DNA of 64,000 nt from Nitrospina sp. (GTDB lineage Bacteria > Nitrospinota > Nitrospinia > Nitrospinales > VA-1): NCBI GenBank assembly GCA_018673915.1, contig JABHBK010000067.1, forward strand, positions 187,292 to 251,291, given 5' to 3'. The position numbers and the translations under genes are program-made. Shown piece after piece: positions 9,574-17,875 of the stretch. How positions within the stretch are numbered: position 1 is the first letter of the stretch; each line of letters opens with the position of its first letter. The notes beneath the pieces were generated by a model. It saw only the letters and a program-made list of their open reading frames with translations, was not told the DNA's origin and did not search any database.

Positions 9574-9900
9574 TCAGGCAAGAATATTCAATTTTCCTCG
9601 ATAGGGGTCTTCGGGGAGAGGAGGCTCTGGACTATCAGCCTCAGTAGCAGGAACACTTTTTTTGCGGTTTCTAAGGCGTTTTTTAGGTTTGGTATGGGGA
9701 TCGGTTTCTTCCAGATAATGTGTGGGGTCCATATCCTGCACCTGTCGACGTTTTAACTCATCTTCAAGCTCTCTTTCTTTATCAGCCTGCAGGGCCACAA
9801 CATTAGGGAGTGTCTGCATCGTATGCTGGAGCTTTTCAGTATGAGACCCCATTTGCAGAACTTGCTGGGTATTCACGAGTGGTGTTGTGGGCATAATCAA
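9574..9900 (-). CDS. Small hypothetical protein of the flagellar cluster
   Basis: This 108-residue hydrophilic protein has no signal peptide or membrane segment. The N-terminal half (TQQVLQMGSHTEKLQHTMQ...) is predicted helical and Gln-rich, and the middle is strongly charged (DKERELEDELKRR). The C-terminal half is basic and Pro-rich (KPKKRLRNRKK) and looks disordered. I do not recognise the family. Position between fliL and the FliK-like gene, all on one strand, suggests a flagellar accessory or export-chaperone role, but that is inferred from context only. Confidence 0.6.
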   Translation of the reverse strand: MIMPTTPLVNTQQVLQMGSHTEKLQHTMQTLPNVVALQADKERELEDELKRRQVQDMDPTHYLEETDPHTKPKKRLRNRKKSVPATEADSPEPPLPEDPYRGKLNILA

Positions 9901-9968
9901 AACCTGAATAATTAACGCAACCTAACAAATATGGGCCCTTGACAGGATAAGTCAAGGTGGATATTGAT

Positions 9969-10607
9969 TTATTTGACCATGAACTGAGTGAAATATACGT
10001 CGGTTATCGTTCCTGTACCACTTAATAGTAGAGCATTGGATGCGGTTAAAATCTCTTTTTTGATTCTTTCCTCAGTCCGAGAACGTTTAAGGGTGAAATC
10101 ACTTGGCCTCTTCCTTTGAAGTATTCTAAAAATACTTTTTCTTAACAGAGGGAGCACCTTGTCAATTTCACGATTCAATACCCTGTTACTCAACAAAAGA
10201 CTTGGCTTGATAGATATGAATTGACCTGTTTCTTTGCCGTCTTCAAGAATAGGGAGGAAAAAAAGGTCCAGCTTATATATATTTACCTTCTCAATTTTTG
10301 CTTCTTCTTCCTCAACGATTTCTTCCTCAACAGCCTGTTCCTCTACAGGAACCACTTCGACCTCTTCCTCTCCCAGCAAAAAATAGACACCTGCTCCAAT
10401 GGCTAGGATCAGAACCAGCAATCCCCCACCATAAATCATCAGCAGCTTTTTATTAGAGAGGATTTTTTTAAACTTGCCCTTTAAACCCTTTAGGCCGCCC
10501 TCCCCCGCGCCTTCTTCACCGGCATTCTCTAATAAGCGCTCAAGTTCCGCCGCTTCATCGGAAGATAGTTCCGGGTCCTTTTCTGGAGCTTCCTGATCTT
10601 CAGCCAT
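9969..10607 (-). CDS. fliL: Flagellar basal-body protein FliL
   Basis: A 212-residue, single-pass inner-membrane protein. An acidic cytoplasmic N-terminus (~55 residues) leads into a transmembrane helix (about 55-77, LLMIYGGGLLVLILAIGAGVYFLL). An unusually Glu/Val-rich linker (EEEVEVVPVEEQAVEEE) comes next, then the FliL domain (about 108-212: LFFLPI, GQFISIKPSLLLSN, KEILTASNALL, VYFTQFMVK). FliL surrounds the stator units and supports motor torque. The ending ...VYFTQFMVK is typical of the family. The N-terminal acidic extension is longer than in most FliL proteins. It is the first gene of the small minus-strand flagellar cluster. Confidence 0.93.
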   Translation of the reverse strand: MAEDQEAPEKDPELSSDEAAELERLLENAGEEGAGEGGLKGLKGKFKKILSNKKLLMIYGGGLLVLILAIGAGVYFLLGEEEVEVVPVEEQAVEEEIVEEEEAKIEKVNIYKLDLFFLPILEDGKETGQFISIKPSLLLSNRVLNREIDKVLPLLRKSIFRILQRKRPSDFTLKRSRTEERIKKEILTASNALLLSGTGTITDVYFTQFMVK

Positions 10608-10687
10608 AACTTATAAGTTTTGTTAGTAAATATTATAAAGAATTTAACGGTACCAACGTTCCAGAACTCAATATTTGACTAACTGAA

Positions 10688-11302
10688 TTATCTGATCTTT
10701 GAGCTACTCAGGAGCTTTGGATAAAGTTCTCGAACCTTTTCTTTGAGGTCTTCCTGTTGCAATTCATTGTCAAGAATGAAATCTGCATATTTTATTTTAT
10801 CATCTAGGCTCATCTGGTTGTTAATTCGAGTCTTCACTTCATCCAAGCTAAATTCATTTCTGCTTAATATTCTTTGAATTTGAGATTCCTCATTAGATCG
10901 AACGACGATAACTTTATTAACATGTTTATAGTTTCCAGACTCGATCAATAGTGCCGCGTCAATAATAACGATAGCAGATGGGTCGTGAGCGCAAATTTTT
11001 AAATATTCTTCCTGCTCCTTTTTAAAAATTTTAGGGTGAAGAATGCTTTCAAGAACAGTTTTTTGATCTGGATTCTGAAAAACTACTTTAGCCAGTTTTC
11101 CCCGATTTAAACTTCCTTTGTCATCCAGGATATTTTTACCAAAATGATCGATAATTTCATTTAGAGCAGTTTGTCCTGGATGAACCAAATCCCTGCTTAA
11201 TTGATCAGCATCAATAATGTAGGCACCCAATTCCTTAAAAAAAGATGCCGCCAAACTTTTCCCAGAGCCGATTCCGCCTGTCAGACCTACGAGTAAAGAC
11301 AC
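10688..11302 (-). CDS. coaE: Dephospho-CoA kinase
   Basis: A 204-residue P-loop kinase beginning VGLTGGIGSGKS, with the family segments IIDADQLSRDLVHPG, HPKIFKKE and VIDAALLIESG. It phosphorylates the 3'-hydroxyl of dephospho-CoA, the last step of coenzyme A synthesis. Size and motif order match the family exactly. It lies 17 bases after the class IV aminotransferase gene in the same direction and 80 bases before fliL, and probably belongs to the housekeeping operon that starts with the HPr-fusion gene. Confidence 0.96.
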   Translation of the reverse strand: MSLLVGLTGGIGSGKSLAASFFKELGAYIIDADQLSRDLVHPGQTALNEIIDHFGKNILDDKGSLNRGKLAKVVFQNPDQKTVLESILHPKIFKKEQEEYLKICAHDPSAIVIIDAALLIESGNYKHVNKVIVVRSNEESQIQRILSRNEFSLDEVKTRINNQMSLDDKIKYADFILDNELQQEDLKEKVRELYPKLLSSSKIR

Positions 11303-11319
11303 GTGTCACCAGTTTAGTA

Positions 11320-12171
11320 TTATCCCTTTAATAGAAACTCATAAAGCCGCATAAGTTTTAAAGTCACGGGTCCAGGTTTTCCAGACCCAACAGGCCGGCC
11401 ATCCAGATGCGATACTGGCATTACTTTTTTAATGGTTCCTGTTAAAAATATTTCATCCGCCTCAGACAGCTCTTCTCCTGGCCATTTCCCCTCCTCTACG
11501 CGGAACCCATTCTCCTTGGAAAGCTGAATTACTATTTCCCGGGTAATTCCTGAGAGTATGCCGCAATCAAGTGAAGGCGTAAAGATATGTCCATCACGCA
11601 CGAAAAACAAGTTGCTTGTAGTTCCTTCTGTCAAATGACCTAACGAATTGACCATGATTGCATCTTGAGCGCCAAGCTTATTAGACTCCACTTTCGCTAA
11701 AACATTATTCAAATAATTGCCTGTTTTAACATTTGGGTTCAATGCATCCCGCGAATTCCTTTTAATTGAAACCAAAGCAACATGAATACCTTTTTCATAG
11801 CAGGACTCTGGATATTCACTCGTTTCCATAACTATTATTATTATATTAGGGCGGTGACAAGTAGATGGATCAATATTAACTTCTCCAATACCTCGGGTAA
11901 CAATAATCCTGATATAAGACTCTAAATTACCCGCCGCACTTAATGTTGTATTTAATTGCTCCTGAAACCACTGTTTGTCATGGGGGATATCCAGTGATAT
12001 TGCGCTTGCCGAAGCAAAAAGTCGACAAAGATGCTTGTCTAAAAAACAAGGCTGGTTTTTGATAGTACAAACCACTTCATAAACGCTATCTCCAAACAAA
12101 AAACCATGATCCAAGACTGAAATATTTAGCTCGTCGTGGATTTGCCCATTGAAATTAATTTTTGTAGTCAT
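11320..12171 (-). CDS. PLP-dependent aminotransferase, fold class IV (D-alanine / branched-chain type)
   Basis: A 283-residue enzyme with the class IV opening (NFNGQIHDELNISVLDHGFLFGDSVYEV). The catalytic lysine sits in NVKTGNYLNNVLAK. The phosphate-binding segments are EGTTSNLFFV and SGITREIVIQL, and the C-terminal motif is DEIFLTGTIKKVMPV. Members include D-amino-acid transaminase, BCAT and aminodeoxychorismate lyase. The SNLFFV and SGITRE segments fit an aminotransferase, but I cannot choose between D-amino-acid and branched-chain specificity from sequence alone. It sits between cvpA and coaE. Confidence 0.88.
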   Translation of the reverse strand: MTTKINFNGQIHDELNISVLDHGFLFGDSVYEVVCTIKNQPCFLDKHLCRLFASASAISLDIPHDKQWFQEQLNTTLSAAGNLESYIRIIVTRGIGEVNIDPSTCHRPNIIIIVMETSEYPESCYEKGIHVALVSIKRNSRDALNPNVKTGNYLNNVLAKVESNKLGAQDAIMVNSLGHLTEGTTSNLFFVRDGHIFTPSLDCGILSGITREIVIQLSKENGFRVEEGKWPGEELSEADEIFLTGTIKKVMPVSHLDGRPVGSGKPGPVTLKLMRLYEFLLKG

Positions 12172-12196
12172 CGCTTATTTGGATAGGCCCGCAACA

Positions 12197-12865
12197 TTAT
12201 TTACTGTCAACGGATTTAAAGATATCGTTTAGTTTTTCAAGATCGTCTTTAGTGTACTCATCTTGAGGTTGGCTGTTATTTGGTAGGTTTTTCTTCAAGT
12301 CACTAATTTTATCAGACAAGTTTTTTAGATCTTTTAAGTCATTAAACTTTTCCTTGGCTCCCTCCATATCAAAATTTGAAATCTTTTGTCTTATGTTGAG
12401 AGTTCCAGGATTTTGATTCACGAAATCTAAGACTTTCGCTAAATATGGGGCAGAATACGAATCCTTTGTAAACTTTTCTGCCAATTCAGGAAAAAACTGT
12501 AGAGGAAATGTAACAGCAACAATTATAACTACACCTCTTGCTAATCCCACCACGCCGCCCATAATTCTGTCAAAGGTCGACAAATCTGTTCCGGACCATA
12601 GCATTGCTTTGGCAACTTTCCCCATTAGAGAGATAATAATTGCAGTAACTATATAGATGGCTCCAAACGCAATCAGTTTCGCCAATGGCTTGCTGGGAAT
12701 GCTTTCCATTAACACCTGGGCAAATGTGTTTTGATATTTGACGGCCATTAAATATCCTCCCACATAGGAGATTAGAGAGAATATTTCTCTTACAAATCCC
12801 TTCATTAAGGAGAAAATCAGGCTGAAGCCGAGAACAACCGAAACAAAAATATCAAAAGATGTCAT
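12197..12865 (-). CDS. CvpA family inner-membrane protein
   Basis: A 222-residue protein with four hydrophobic helices in the first ~125 residues (FDIFVSVVLGFSLIFSLMKGF, then helices around 30-50, 62-85 and 100-125). It carries the CvpA signatures KGFVREIFSL and FDRIMGGVVGLARGVVI. The last ~85 residues form a charged, Lys/Asp-rich cytoplasmic tail. CvpA proteins are linked to colicin V export and envelope homeostasis; the biochemical role is unknown. The start codon overlaps the stop of the upstream Nudix gene by one base (TAATG), implying translational coupling. Confidence 0.88.
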   Translation of the reverse strand: MTSFDIFVSVVLGFSLIFSLMKGFVREIFSLISYVGGYLMAVKYQNTFAQVLMESIPSKPLAKLIAFGAIYIVTAIIISLMGKVAKAMLWSGTDLSTFDRIMGGVVGLARGVVIIVAVTFPLQFFPELAEKFTKDSYSAPYLAKVLDFVNQNPGTLNIRQKISNFDMEGAKEKFNDLKDLKNLSDKISDLKKNLPNNSQPQDEYTKDDLEKLNDIFKSVDSK

Positions 12866-13407
12866 TAGACTGTGTTCTCCAATTCTATTCCTGTGGAAGA
12901 AATATTTTTTATGTCTTTAATTAAAGATAAAAGCATTTTAAATGAAGAGGTGAACTGGGCGGGATTACAAGCCACTTCTTTCTGAACTTGAGATAGGCTG
13001 AAAAAAGCACCTTCGCTGATTTCTTCTTGATTAATATTAATCTCAGCATCAGTTATACAACTGTAAACCTGAACATGCTCATTATAAGTTTCCTGGCAAG
13101 CTGAAATTTTTATGGAAGTTTTCAAGTTAGCCTTTAAGCCAAGTTCTTCCCAAAGTTCGCGGTGAGCGCATTCGTCATAGGATTCCCCCGCATCCACATG
13201 CCCGGCTGATGAAGTATCCCATAATCCTGGATTCTCATCTTTGGAAGGAGCACGTTTTTGCAAAAACAATTCATTCTTGGAATTAAAAACAAGAACGTGA
13301 ATGGATCGATGTAGTAAATTATTTTTATGAATCTGCTTGCGACTTGCTGTCCCCAATATCTGATCATTTTCATCGACTACATTATAAATTTCATTTTCTA
13401 CATTCAT
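12865..13407 (-). CDS. Nudix hydrolase (IPP-isomerase/YfcD-like)
   Basis: A 180-residue protein with a full Nudix box: GHVDAGESYDECAHRELWEELGL, i.e. G-x5-E-x7-R-E-x2-E-E-x-G. The N-terminal EIYNVVDENDQILGTASRKQIH and HRSIHVLVFNSKNELFLQKR segments place it in the subgroup that includes YfcD and isopentenyl-diphosphate isomerase-like proteins, which hydrolyse nucleoside or other diphosphates. The substrate is not deducible. It is coupled to cvpA (1-base overlap) and lies 22 bases after the HPr-fusion gene. Confidence 0.9.
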   Translation of the reverse strand: MNVENEIYNVVDENDQILGTASRKQIHKNNLLHRSIHVLVFNSKNELFLQKRAPSKDENPGLWDTSSAGHVDAGESYDECAHRELWEELGLKANLKTSIKISACQETYNEHVQVYSCITDAEININQEEISEGAFFSLSQVQKEVACNPAQFTSSFKMLLSLIKDIKNISSTGIELENTV

Positions 13408-13429
13408 AAAATTTTTTTTAATTCATTGC

Positions 13430-14740
13430 TTATTGGGGACGCAGATAGCTTAATTGCCGAGGAAATTCTCCTTCTTCACAATAATTATTCTGAGCAAGTA
13501 GTTTAACATCATTGATAGCCTGCTTGGACCCTTCTAAAATAACCTTTTTATATCCTTTGTCAGCAAGAAGGCCACCAGCCTGCAACAGGCTCATAACTGA
13601 TTTGGCGTTAAATTTTTCTTCATCAATTATCATAAACAGCTCACCTTCATGATGTCGGGCAATTAATGAAATGAAAGTTGAAGGCCTGGCGTGAAAACCT
13701 AAAGGCTGGGGAATGAGAACCTCTGCTCTGACGTTTTCCACAAACTTCAGCAAGATTTCCTTAACCAGCTTGTCACCCTCTTGAAGATAAAACATGCTGT
13801 AATGAAAACCAAAATTAAAAATTTGTCCCAATAAAATCTCTTTATTCACAACTTTTGAGATTTGTTGCCGGCATTCACCATGACGAATATCATCTTCATG
13901 ACGTTCATAAAAATGACACAGCCAGAGGACAACCTCAAGAAGATGAAGCGGCATGGATATATACCCCCTCATATATTTCAAATCCTCTCGAGTCTGTTCA
14001 AGCCGGGTATTCTTGACGTATGTGTCATATTCTGATTGAACACTATGCACTAACTCTTTAAACATTCGCACCAATTTTTCATCCAACTTAGAAGGAATAA
14101 CATGGCGGAACACTTCAAGGTCATCATTCCTTTTAAACCCGATCTCTTTCACCATTTTCGCGACTTTTCGATATTTTTGGCACAGGTCGATTATTCTTTC
14201 CTCCTCCTCTTTCACCTCATCTTCTAGAATAGTTCTAGGAAGGCGTTTATTTGATTCAATTTCAGAAAACTCATCCAATGCAAGTGAACCCTCGTGAATT
14301 TCCAAGCCGTTTAATTCGCCTGACTTTACCACTTCCGTTCTTAGACCCAATATTGAAGCATTTAGAAATTCCAAAGCCTGGTAGGCCGAATCGTGAAAGG
14401 CTTGAGCGTTTTCCTCCGATTCTCCAAGGTTATAATAAGGATAGCGATCCAAAATATGCTTAATATAAAATGCGGCAATAGAAAGGTTACGTATGCAAGC
14501 AACATATTCCGAGAAAAAAGACCACGTTTTATTTTCCCGAGCCCCATGTTCATCCAGAACACTTTCCAAATACTCCGTTTCCTGTATAAGGGTGGAATAA
14601 TATTTCCTGGAAATTTCCTTTTTGGCTTTTATTTTTTCGCATAACAATGCACTAACATTAAGGAAAAGCCGGGAAGGTTCCTGGACAATCTTTAAAAATT
14701 CCTCTTCAGAAATGATTTGAATAAGTGATTTTGCTTCCAT
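13430..14740 (-). CDS. Large helical protein with C-terminal HPr phosphocarrier domain
   Basis: 436 residues. Residues 1 to ~335 are strongly helical and charged with no family I recognise; parts resemble four-helix-bundle or signal-receiver helices (EEERIIDLCQKYRKVAKMVKEIG). From ~338 on the sequence is a recognisable HPr: LGFHARPSTFISLIARH carries the phosphorylatable His (about H350), and NAKSVMSLLQAGGL matches the HPr serine-46 region, followed by VILEGSKQAINDV. HPr is normally an ~88-residue free protein of the PTS. Here it is tethered to a large partner, so a regulatory rather than sugar-transport role is likely. No other PTS gene is in the window. It heads the coaE/cvpA/Nudix operon. 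Confidence 0.8.
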   Translation of the reverse strand: MEAKSLIQIISEEEFLKIVQEPSRLFLNVSALLCEKIKAKKEISRKYYSTLIQETEYLESVLDEHGARENKTWSFFSEYVACIRNLSIAAFYIKHILDRYPYYNLGESEENAQAFHDSAYQALEFLNASILGLRTEVVKSGELNGLEIHEGSLALDEFSEIESNKRLPRTILEDEVKEEEERIIDLCQKYRKVAKMVKEIGFKRNDDLEVFRHVIPSKLDEKLVRMFKELVHSVQSEYDTYVKNTRLEQTREDLKYMRGYISMPLHLLEVVLWLCHFYERHEDDIRHGECRQQISKVVNKEILLGQIFNFGFHYSMFYLQEGDKLVKEILLKFVENVRAEVLIPQPLGFHARPSTFISLIARHHEGELFMIIDEEKFNAKSVMSLLQAGGLLADKGYKKVILEGSKQAINDVKLLAQNNYCEEGEFPRQLSYLRPQ

Positions 14741-14833
14741 CTTTTTACCAATTACAGGAAAGTATTTATAAAATTAAAGGACCCGCTACTACCGATATCA
14801 ATTTCCTTGTAGTATACCCACATAAGGTACGGG

Positions 14834-15376
14834 TTAAAAGGCTACAGATTTGGCCAAAATATTTTTTGGTAGGTATTTTTGCCAGATTTCAATATGGGCA
14901 TCTGGCCCGGAAGGAATGTTGAAAGGAACGAATTGATAATCCGGTTTTCTTGGAAGCCGATGCAGCTTCATATCCACCTCGAAAGGAGTTCGGTCTCCTT
15001 TTTTGAGATTACAAGTTTTGCAAGCAACAACAATATTTGTCCAGTTGGTTTTTCCTCCCCGAGATTTAGGGACTACATGGTCTACGGTAAGGAAATGATT
15101 AGATGCCCCACAATATTGGCAGGTGTAATTATCTCTTCTTAAAATATTTTTCTTGCTAAATGCCAAGCCTTTTTTTCGGTTCCGGTTGACCATTTTCAAA
15201 ACCCGTACCACCGTAGGAAGTTTGAAGCTGGTCGATGGGGTACGGACAAAATAGCCAGCACTTTCCAATTCCTCGGCCCTGCCACCAAAAACCATAGTTA
15301 AGGCATGACGAGCACTACAAAACTGGAGCGGTTCATAGGAATAATTCAATACCAGTATCTTAAACGAATCGAGCAT
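14834..15376 (-). CDS. HNH endonuclease family protein
   Basis: A 180-residue protein. The C-terminal half is an HNH domain with a zinc-binding frame: CQYCG (CxxC), then FLTVDHVVPKSRGGKTNWTNIVVACKTCNLKKG, which supplies the DH, N and second CxxC. The N-terminal ~70 residues (LDSFKILVLNYSYEPLQFCSARHAL) are the conserved extension found in a widespread chromosomal HNH family in Proteobacteria and Cyanobacteria. The cellular role of that family is unclear. No phage or intron sequence flanks it, so it is not evidently part of a mobile element. Confidence 0.88.
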   Translation of the reverse strand: MLDSFKILVLNYSYEPLQFCSARHALTMVFGGRAEELESAGYFVRTPSTSFKLPTVVRVLKMVNRNRKKGLAFSKKNILRRDNYTCQYCGASNHFLTVDHVVPKSRGGKTNWTNIVVACKTCNLKKGDRTPFEVDMKLHRLPRKPDYQFVPFNIPSGPDAHIEIWQKYLPKNILAKSVAF

Positions 15377-15501
15377 GGTTCCAAACCTCGTGAAGCTGGA
15401 ATAACTTGATTTAGTTAAGCAGACCCCTATTCAGGCTGATCTAAAAAAAATTTTACTCTTTCCTTCATTACCCTGTCAATAAAAAGGAGTTACAAGCGGT
15501 T

Positions 15502-16920
15502 TTATAGAATATTCCCGACACCGAGTCTGTTCTGCGGATCAAGACAACGTTTAACTTTACTTAATTCCTTCAAGCCATTGGGCCCGACCATTTTTGCAAA
15601 ATAATCCTTTTTCAATTTACCTACTCCGTGTTCGGCAGAGACCGTGCCGCCCCATTTTAATATTTGATCTACCAAAGTATCGTAAATATTTTGCGCCTTA
15701 TCCCCTTGGGAATCTTCAGGTAGAAGGTTTATATGTAAATGATTGTCCCCTAGATGCCCAAATATAATGTAATCAACATCATTATCATTTAAGGTTTCTC
15801 GGTATAATTCCATCATCGATAGAAAATATTCATCTGGAACAGCCATGTCAGTCCCCAACTTCACTCTTCCTGCACGGCTATTTTCCTCGTTTATAAGTAC
15901 CGGAGCATCGTGCCTGAAATTTTGAAACATTTGCACATCTTTTGGTCCCTGAGCAAACCAGGAGTCCTCAAGTATAATTTCTTCAGCATTTAAAAATTCA
16001 TACCAATTCTCTAAAACCCCATCATAATCACACTTTTTTGCAACATCTTGCTCAAAAAACATTGCCGCTCTGGAATAATCAGGAATGTTTGTATATTTGC
16101 TCTTTAATCTTTCCAAAGCGTTATGGTCAAAATATTCCAGAGAACAAGGATCAATGTTTTGGTTAACCATTGATTTGATTTTTGGAATCAACTCCCAGCA
16201 AGAGTGTTCCTCTTTAAAAAATAAAACTCCACTGACAAAATCATCGGGCCGTGGGGCTAATCGCAGAATTATGTTTGTGAAAATCGCCAGTGTGCCGTCA
16301 GATCCAATGAAAAGGTCAAGCCAGTCCATATCGGGTTGTACAAAATAACCTGCCGCATTTTTGCAAACTGGACTTTGATATTTAATGTCCGGAAAATTAA
16401 TTTCACTCCCATCTGTAAAAGTGAGCGGTTCGGAAATTCTCAATCCACGTTTAAGAGAAGTTTTCCTGCCATCCACCAAAAGCAACTCAACCTCATCCAC
16501 ATAGTTACGGGTCACTCCATATTTATAGCTACGTGATCCAGAAGCATTGGTTGCAAGGTTGCCGCCCAACGAGGCCCATGTTTCAGTTGGATTGGGTGGA
16601 TAAAACCATTCCGTTGGTGCTAAAAATTTTTGCAGTTCATTTAATGATACTGCCGGGCCAACTTCTACCTTACCCGGGCCTTTATCCAAAATTTTATTTA
16701 ACCGCTCCAGCGAAACAATAATTCCCCCTGATGGGATGCGGGAAGCAGTCAACCCGGTTCCAGCACCAGCAATGGTTATGGGGCGAGTTTCTTTTTTCAG
16801 AAAATCAGCCAATTCATCAGAAGATTCAGGAATGACAACCTCCTCTGCATTCCCACCTGAAAAATTGGAAGCATCCCTTAAATAGGGAGCTATGAATTCC
16901 GGTTTTATTTTTCGAATCAT
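15502..16920 (-). CDS. FAD-linked 2-hydroxyacid oxidase/dehydrogenase (GlcD / D-2-hydroxyglutarate dehydrogenase family)
   Basis: A 472-residue flavoprotein of the VAO/PCMH type. The FAD-binding half (about 25-220) shows ITIAGAGTGLTASRIPSGG and SLGGNLATNASGSRSYKYG. The C-terminal half has the cap/substrate domain with IIFGHLGDNHLHIN (metal-ligand histidines) and GTVSAEHGVGKLKK, both diagnostic for GlcD, D-lactate and D-2-hydroxyglutarate dehydrogenases. It oxidises a D-2-hydroxyacid to the 2-oxoacid, passing electrons to a quinone or ETF. The adjacent upstream VOC gene suggests a linked pathway. The exact substrate is not determined. Confidence 0.9.
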   Translation of the reverse strand: MIRKIKPEFIAPYLRDASNFSGGNAEEVVIPESSDELADFLKKETRPITIAGAGTGLTASRIPSGGIIVSLERLNKILDKGPGKVEVGPAVSLNELQKFLAPTEWFYPPNPTETWASLGGNLATNASGSRSYKYGVTRNYVDEVELLLVDGRKTSLKRGLRISEPLTFTDGSEINFPDIKYQSPVCKNAAGYFVQPDMDWLDLFIGSDGTLAIFTNIILRLAPRPDDFVSGVLFFKEEHSCWELIPKIKSMVNQNIDPCSLEYFDHNALERLKSKYTNIPDYSRAAMFFEQDVAKKCDYDGVLENWYEFLNAEEIILEDSWFAQGPKDVQMFQNFRHDAPVLINEENSRAGRVKLGTDMAVPDEYFLSMMELYRETLNDNDVDYIIFGHLGDNHLHINLLPEDSQGDKAQNIYDTLVDQILKWGGTVSAEHGVGKLKKDYFAKMVGPNGLKELSKVKRCLDPQNRLGVGNIL

Positions 16921-16935
16921 TGCAAGCTCACGATT

Positions 16936-17541
16936 CTAGAGGCGGGAAGATTCCATCAATCCATCTGCTTGGGGAGGCAAAAATCCATTATAGCCGTTAT
17001 GTCTCTCTATAAGTTCCAGAACTGTATAGGCATGGCCATTTTTGAATTCCGGTTTAGTAAAGATCTGTCTTAAATCTGTATTCTTAGCACCCACAACATC
17101 CCCAACGAATTCAATTTCACGGGCTTTCATTTTTTGAATCGCATGCTCAATATCCTGAACCAAAATTGCGATATGATGAAAACATTGATCTCCATGAGTA
17201 TGAACCCAATCAGGAATCAGGCTGGCTTCACCCTTCTCGCCAGCAAAGGCTTGATCTATAAATAAACTTGGGTAGCCAGGTTTTCTAAACACCTTAGCCC
17301 ACCAACAATCAAATTCTAAAACACCTATCACCTTATCCTCAGTAAAACCAAGATGTAGAAAATCTTTAGCGCGTAGGTTTACATCTAGCGTACGTATCGT
17401 ACAATGATCGATTAGCGGCATTAATCCCACACCGCAATTAGAAAGCTCATTGTGCATAAGTTTTGCGGCTTTATTTTCAGACAAAAAATATTCGATGTAT
17501 TTTATAAAAAAGGCATCGGTTTGTTGGCTATCAAATGTCAT
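16936..17541 (-). CDS. VOC-superfamily metalloenzyme, DUF1338 (2-oxoadipate dioxygenase)-like
   Basis: A 201-residue protein with a glyoxalase/dioxygenase pattern. A metal-ligand His lies in LIDHCTIRTLDV, a second in QCFHHIAILVQDIEHAI, and a Glu in YTVLELIERHNGYNGF. The DHxTIRTLD motif resembles that of DUF1338 (HglS/YdcJ-type) proteins, which convert 2-oxoadipate to D-2-hydroxyglutarate, but this protein is much shorter than those (~450). Its start overlaps the stop of the upstream 52-aa gene (ATGA), and it lies 15 bases before the FAD oxidase gene, so the three form an operon. Assignment to the VOC fold is fairly secure; the DUF1338 link is tentative. Confidence 0.65.
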   Translation of the reverse strand: MTFDSQQTDAFFIKYIEYFLSENKAAKLMHNELSNCGVGLMPLIDHCTIRTLDVNLRAKDFLHLGFTEDKVIGVLEFDCWWAKVFRKPGYPSLFIDQAFAGEKGEASLIPDWVHTHGDQCFHHIAILVQDIEHAIQKMKAREIEFVGDVVGAKNTDLRQIFTKPEFKNGHAYTVLELIERHNGYNGFLPPQADGLMESSRL

Positions 17542-17696
17542 TTCTGGTCGTTTGGTGATGAGTTTTCTTTATCAGTGCCCTGACGGCGTTCTTCTTCCAT
17601 TTTAGGTTGATTATGGATAAACTTTGCATATTTGATCATCAGGACCATCATTCCTACAGCAAAACACGCTGCCAAAATTAAAAATAGGTTGTCCAC
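17538..17696 (-). CDS. 52-residue single-pass membrane peptide (not in ORF track)
   Basis: A GTG-started ORF of 52 codons, preceded at 7 bases by a near-perfect Shine-Dalgarno (GGAGG within ATGGAGGAGAAGGA). It encodes a short hydrophobic helix (about residues 3-23, LFLILAACFAVGMMVLMI) followed by a hydrophilic, charged tail (EEERRQGTDKENSS). The stop overlaps the start of the VOC-enzyme gene by four bases (ATGA), strong evidence that it is real and co-translated. It could anchor or regulate the downstream enzymes; function unknown. It was probably missed because of its length. Confidence 0.75.
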   Translation of the reverse strand: MDNLFLILAACFAVGMMVLMIKYAKFIHNQPKMEEERRQGTDKENSSPNDQK

Positions 17697-17782
17697 TCCT
17701 TCTCCTCCATTAAAAAAAGTTTATATTATTGTAGCATTACTATAAAGACCTTTAAAGATGGAGAACCAACCACTAGTCCGGC

Positions 17783-17812
17783 TTGACAGGAGCCCTAAAG
17801 CCTAAGTATTCT
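17783..17812 (+). promoter_or_regulatory. Sigma-70-type promoter for the MoxR operon
   Basis: TTGACA (17783-17788), an 18-base spacer and TATTCT (17807-17812), about 64 bases before the TTG start of the MoxR gene. The transcript leader contains a small GCGGA/TCCGC hairpin (17836-17849) before the AAGGA ribosome binding site. Confidence 0.55.
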
Positions 17813-17875
17813 GCTAGTATTTAAGCTTCACAACTGCGGAGGTTTCCGCCAAACCCGCTGTATAAGGATCATATA

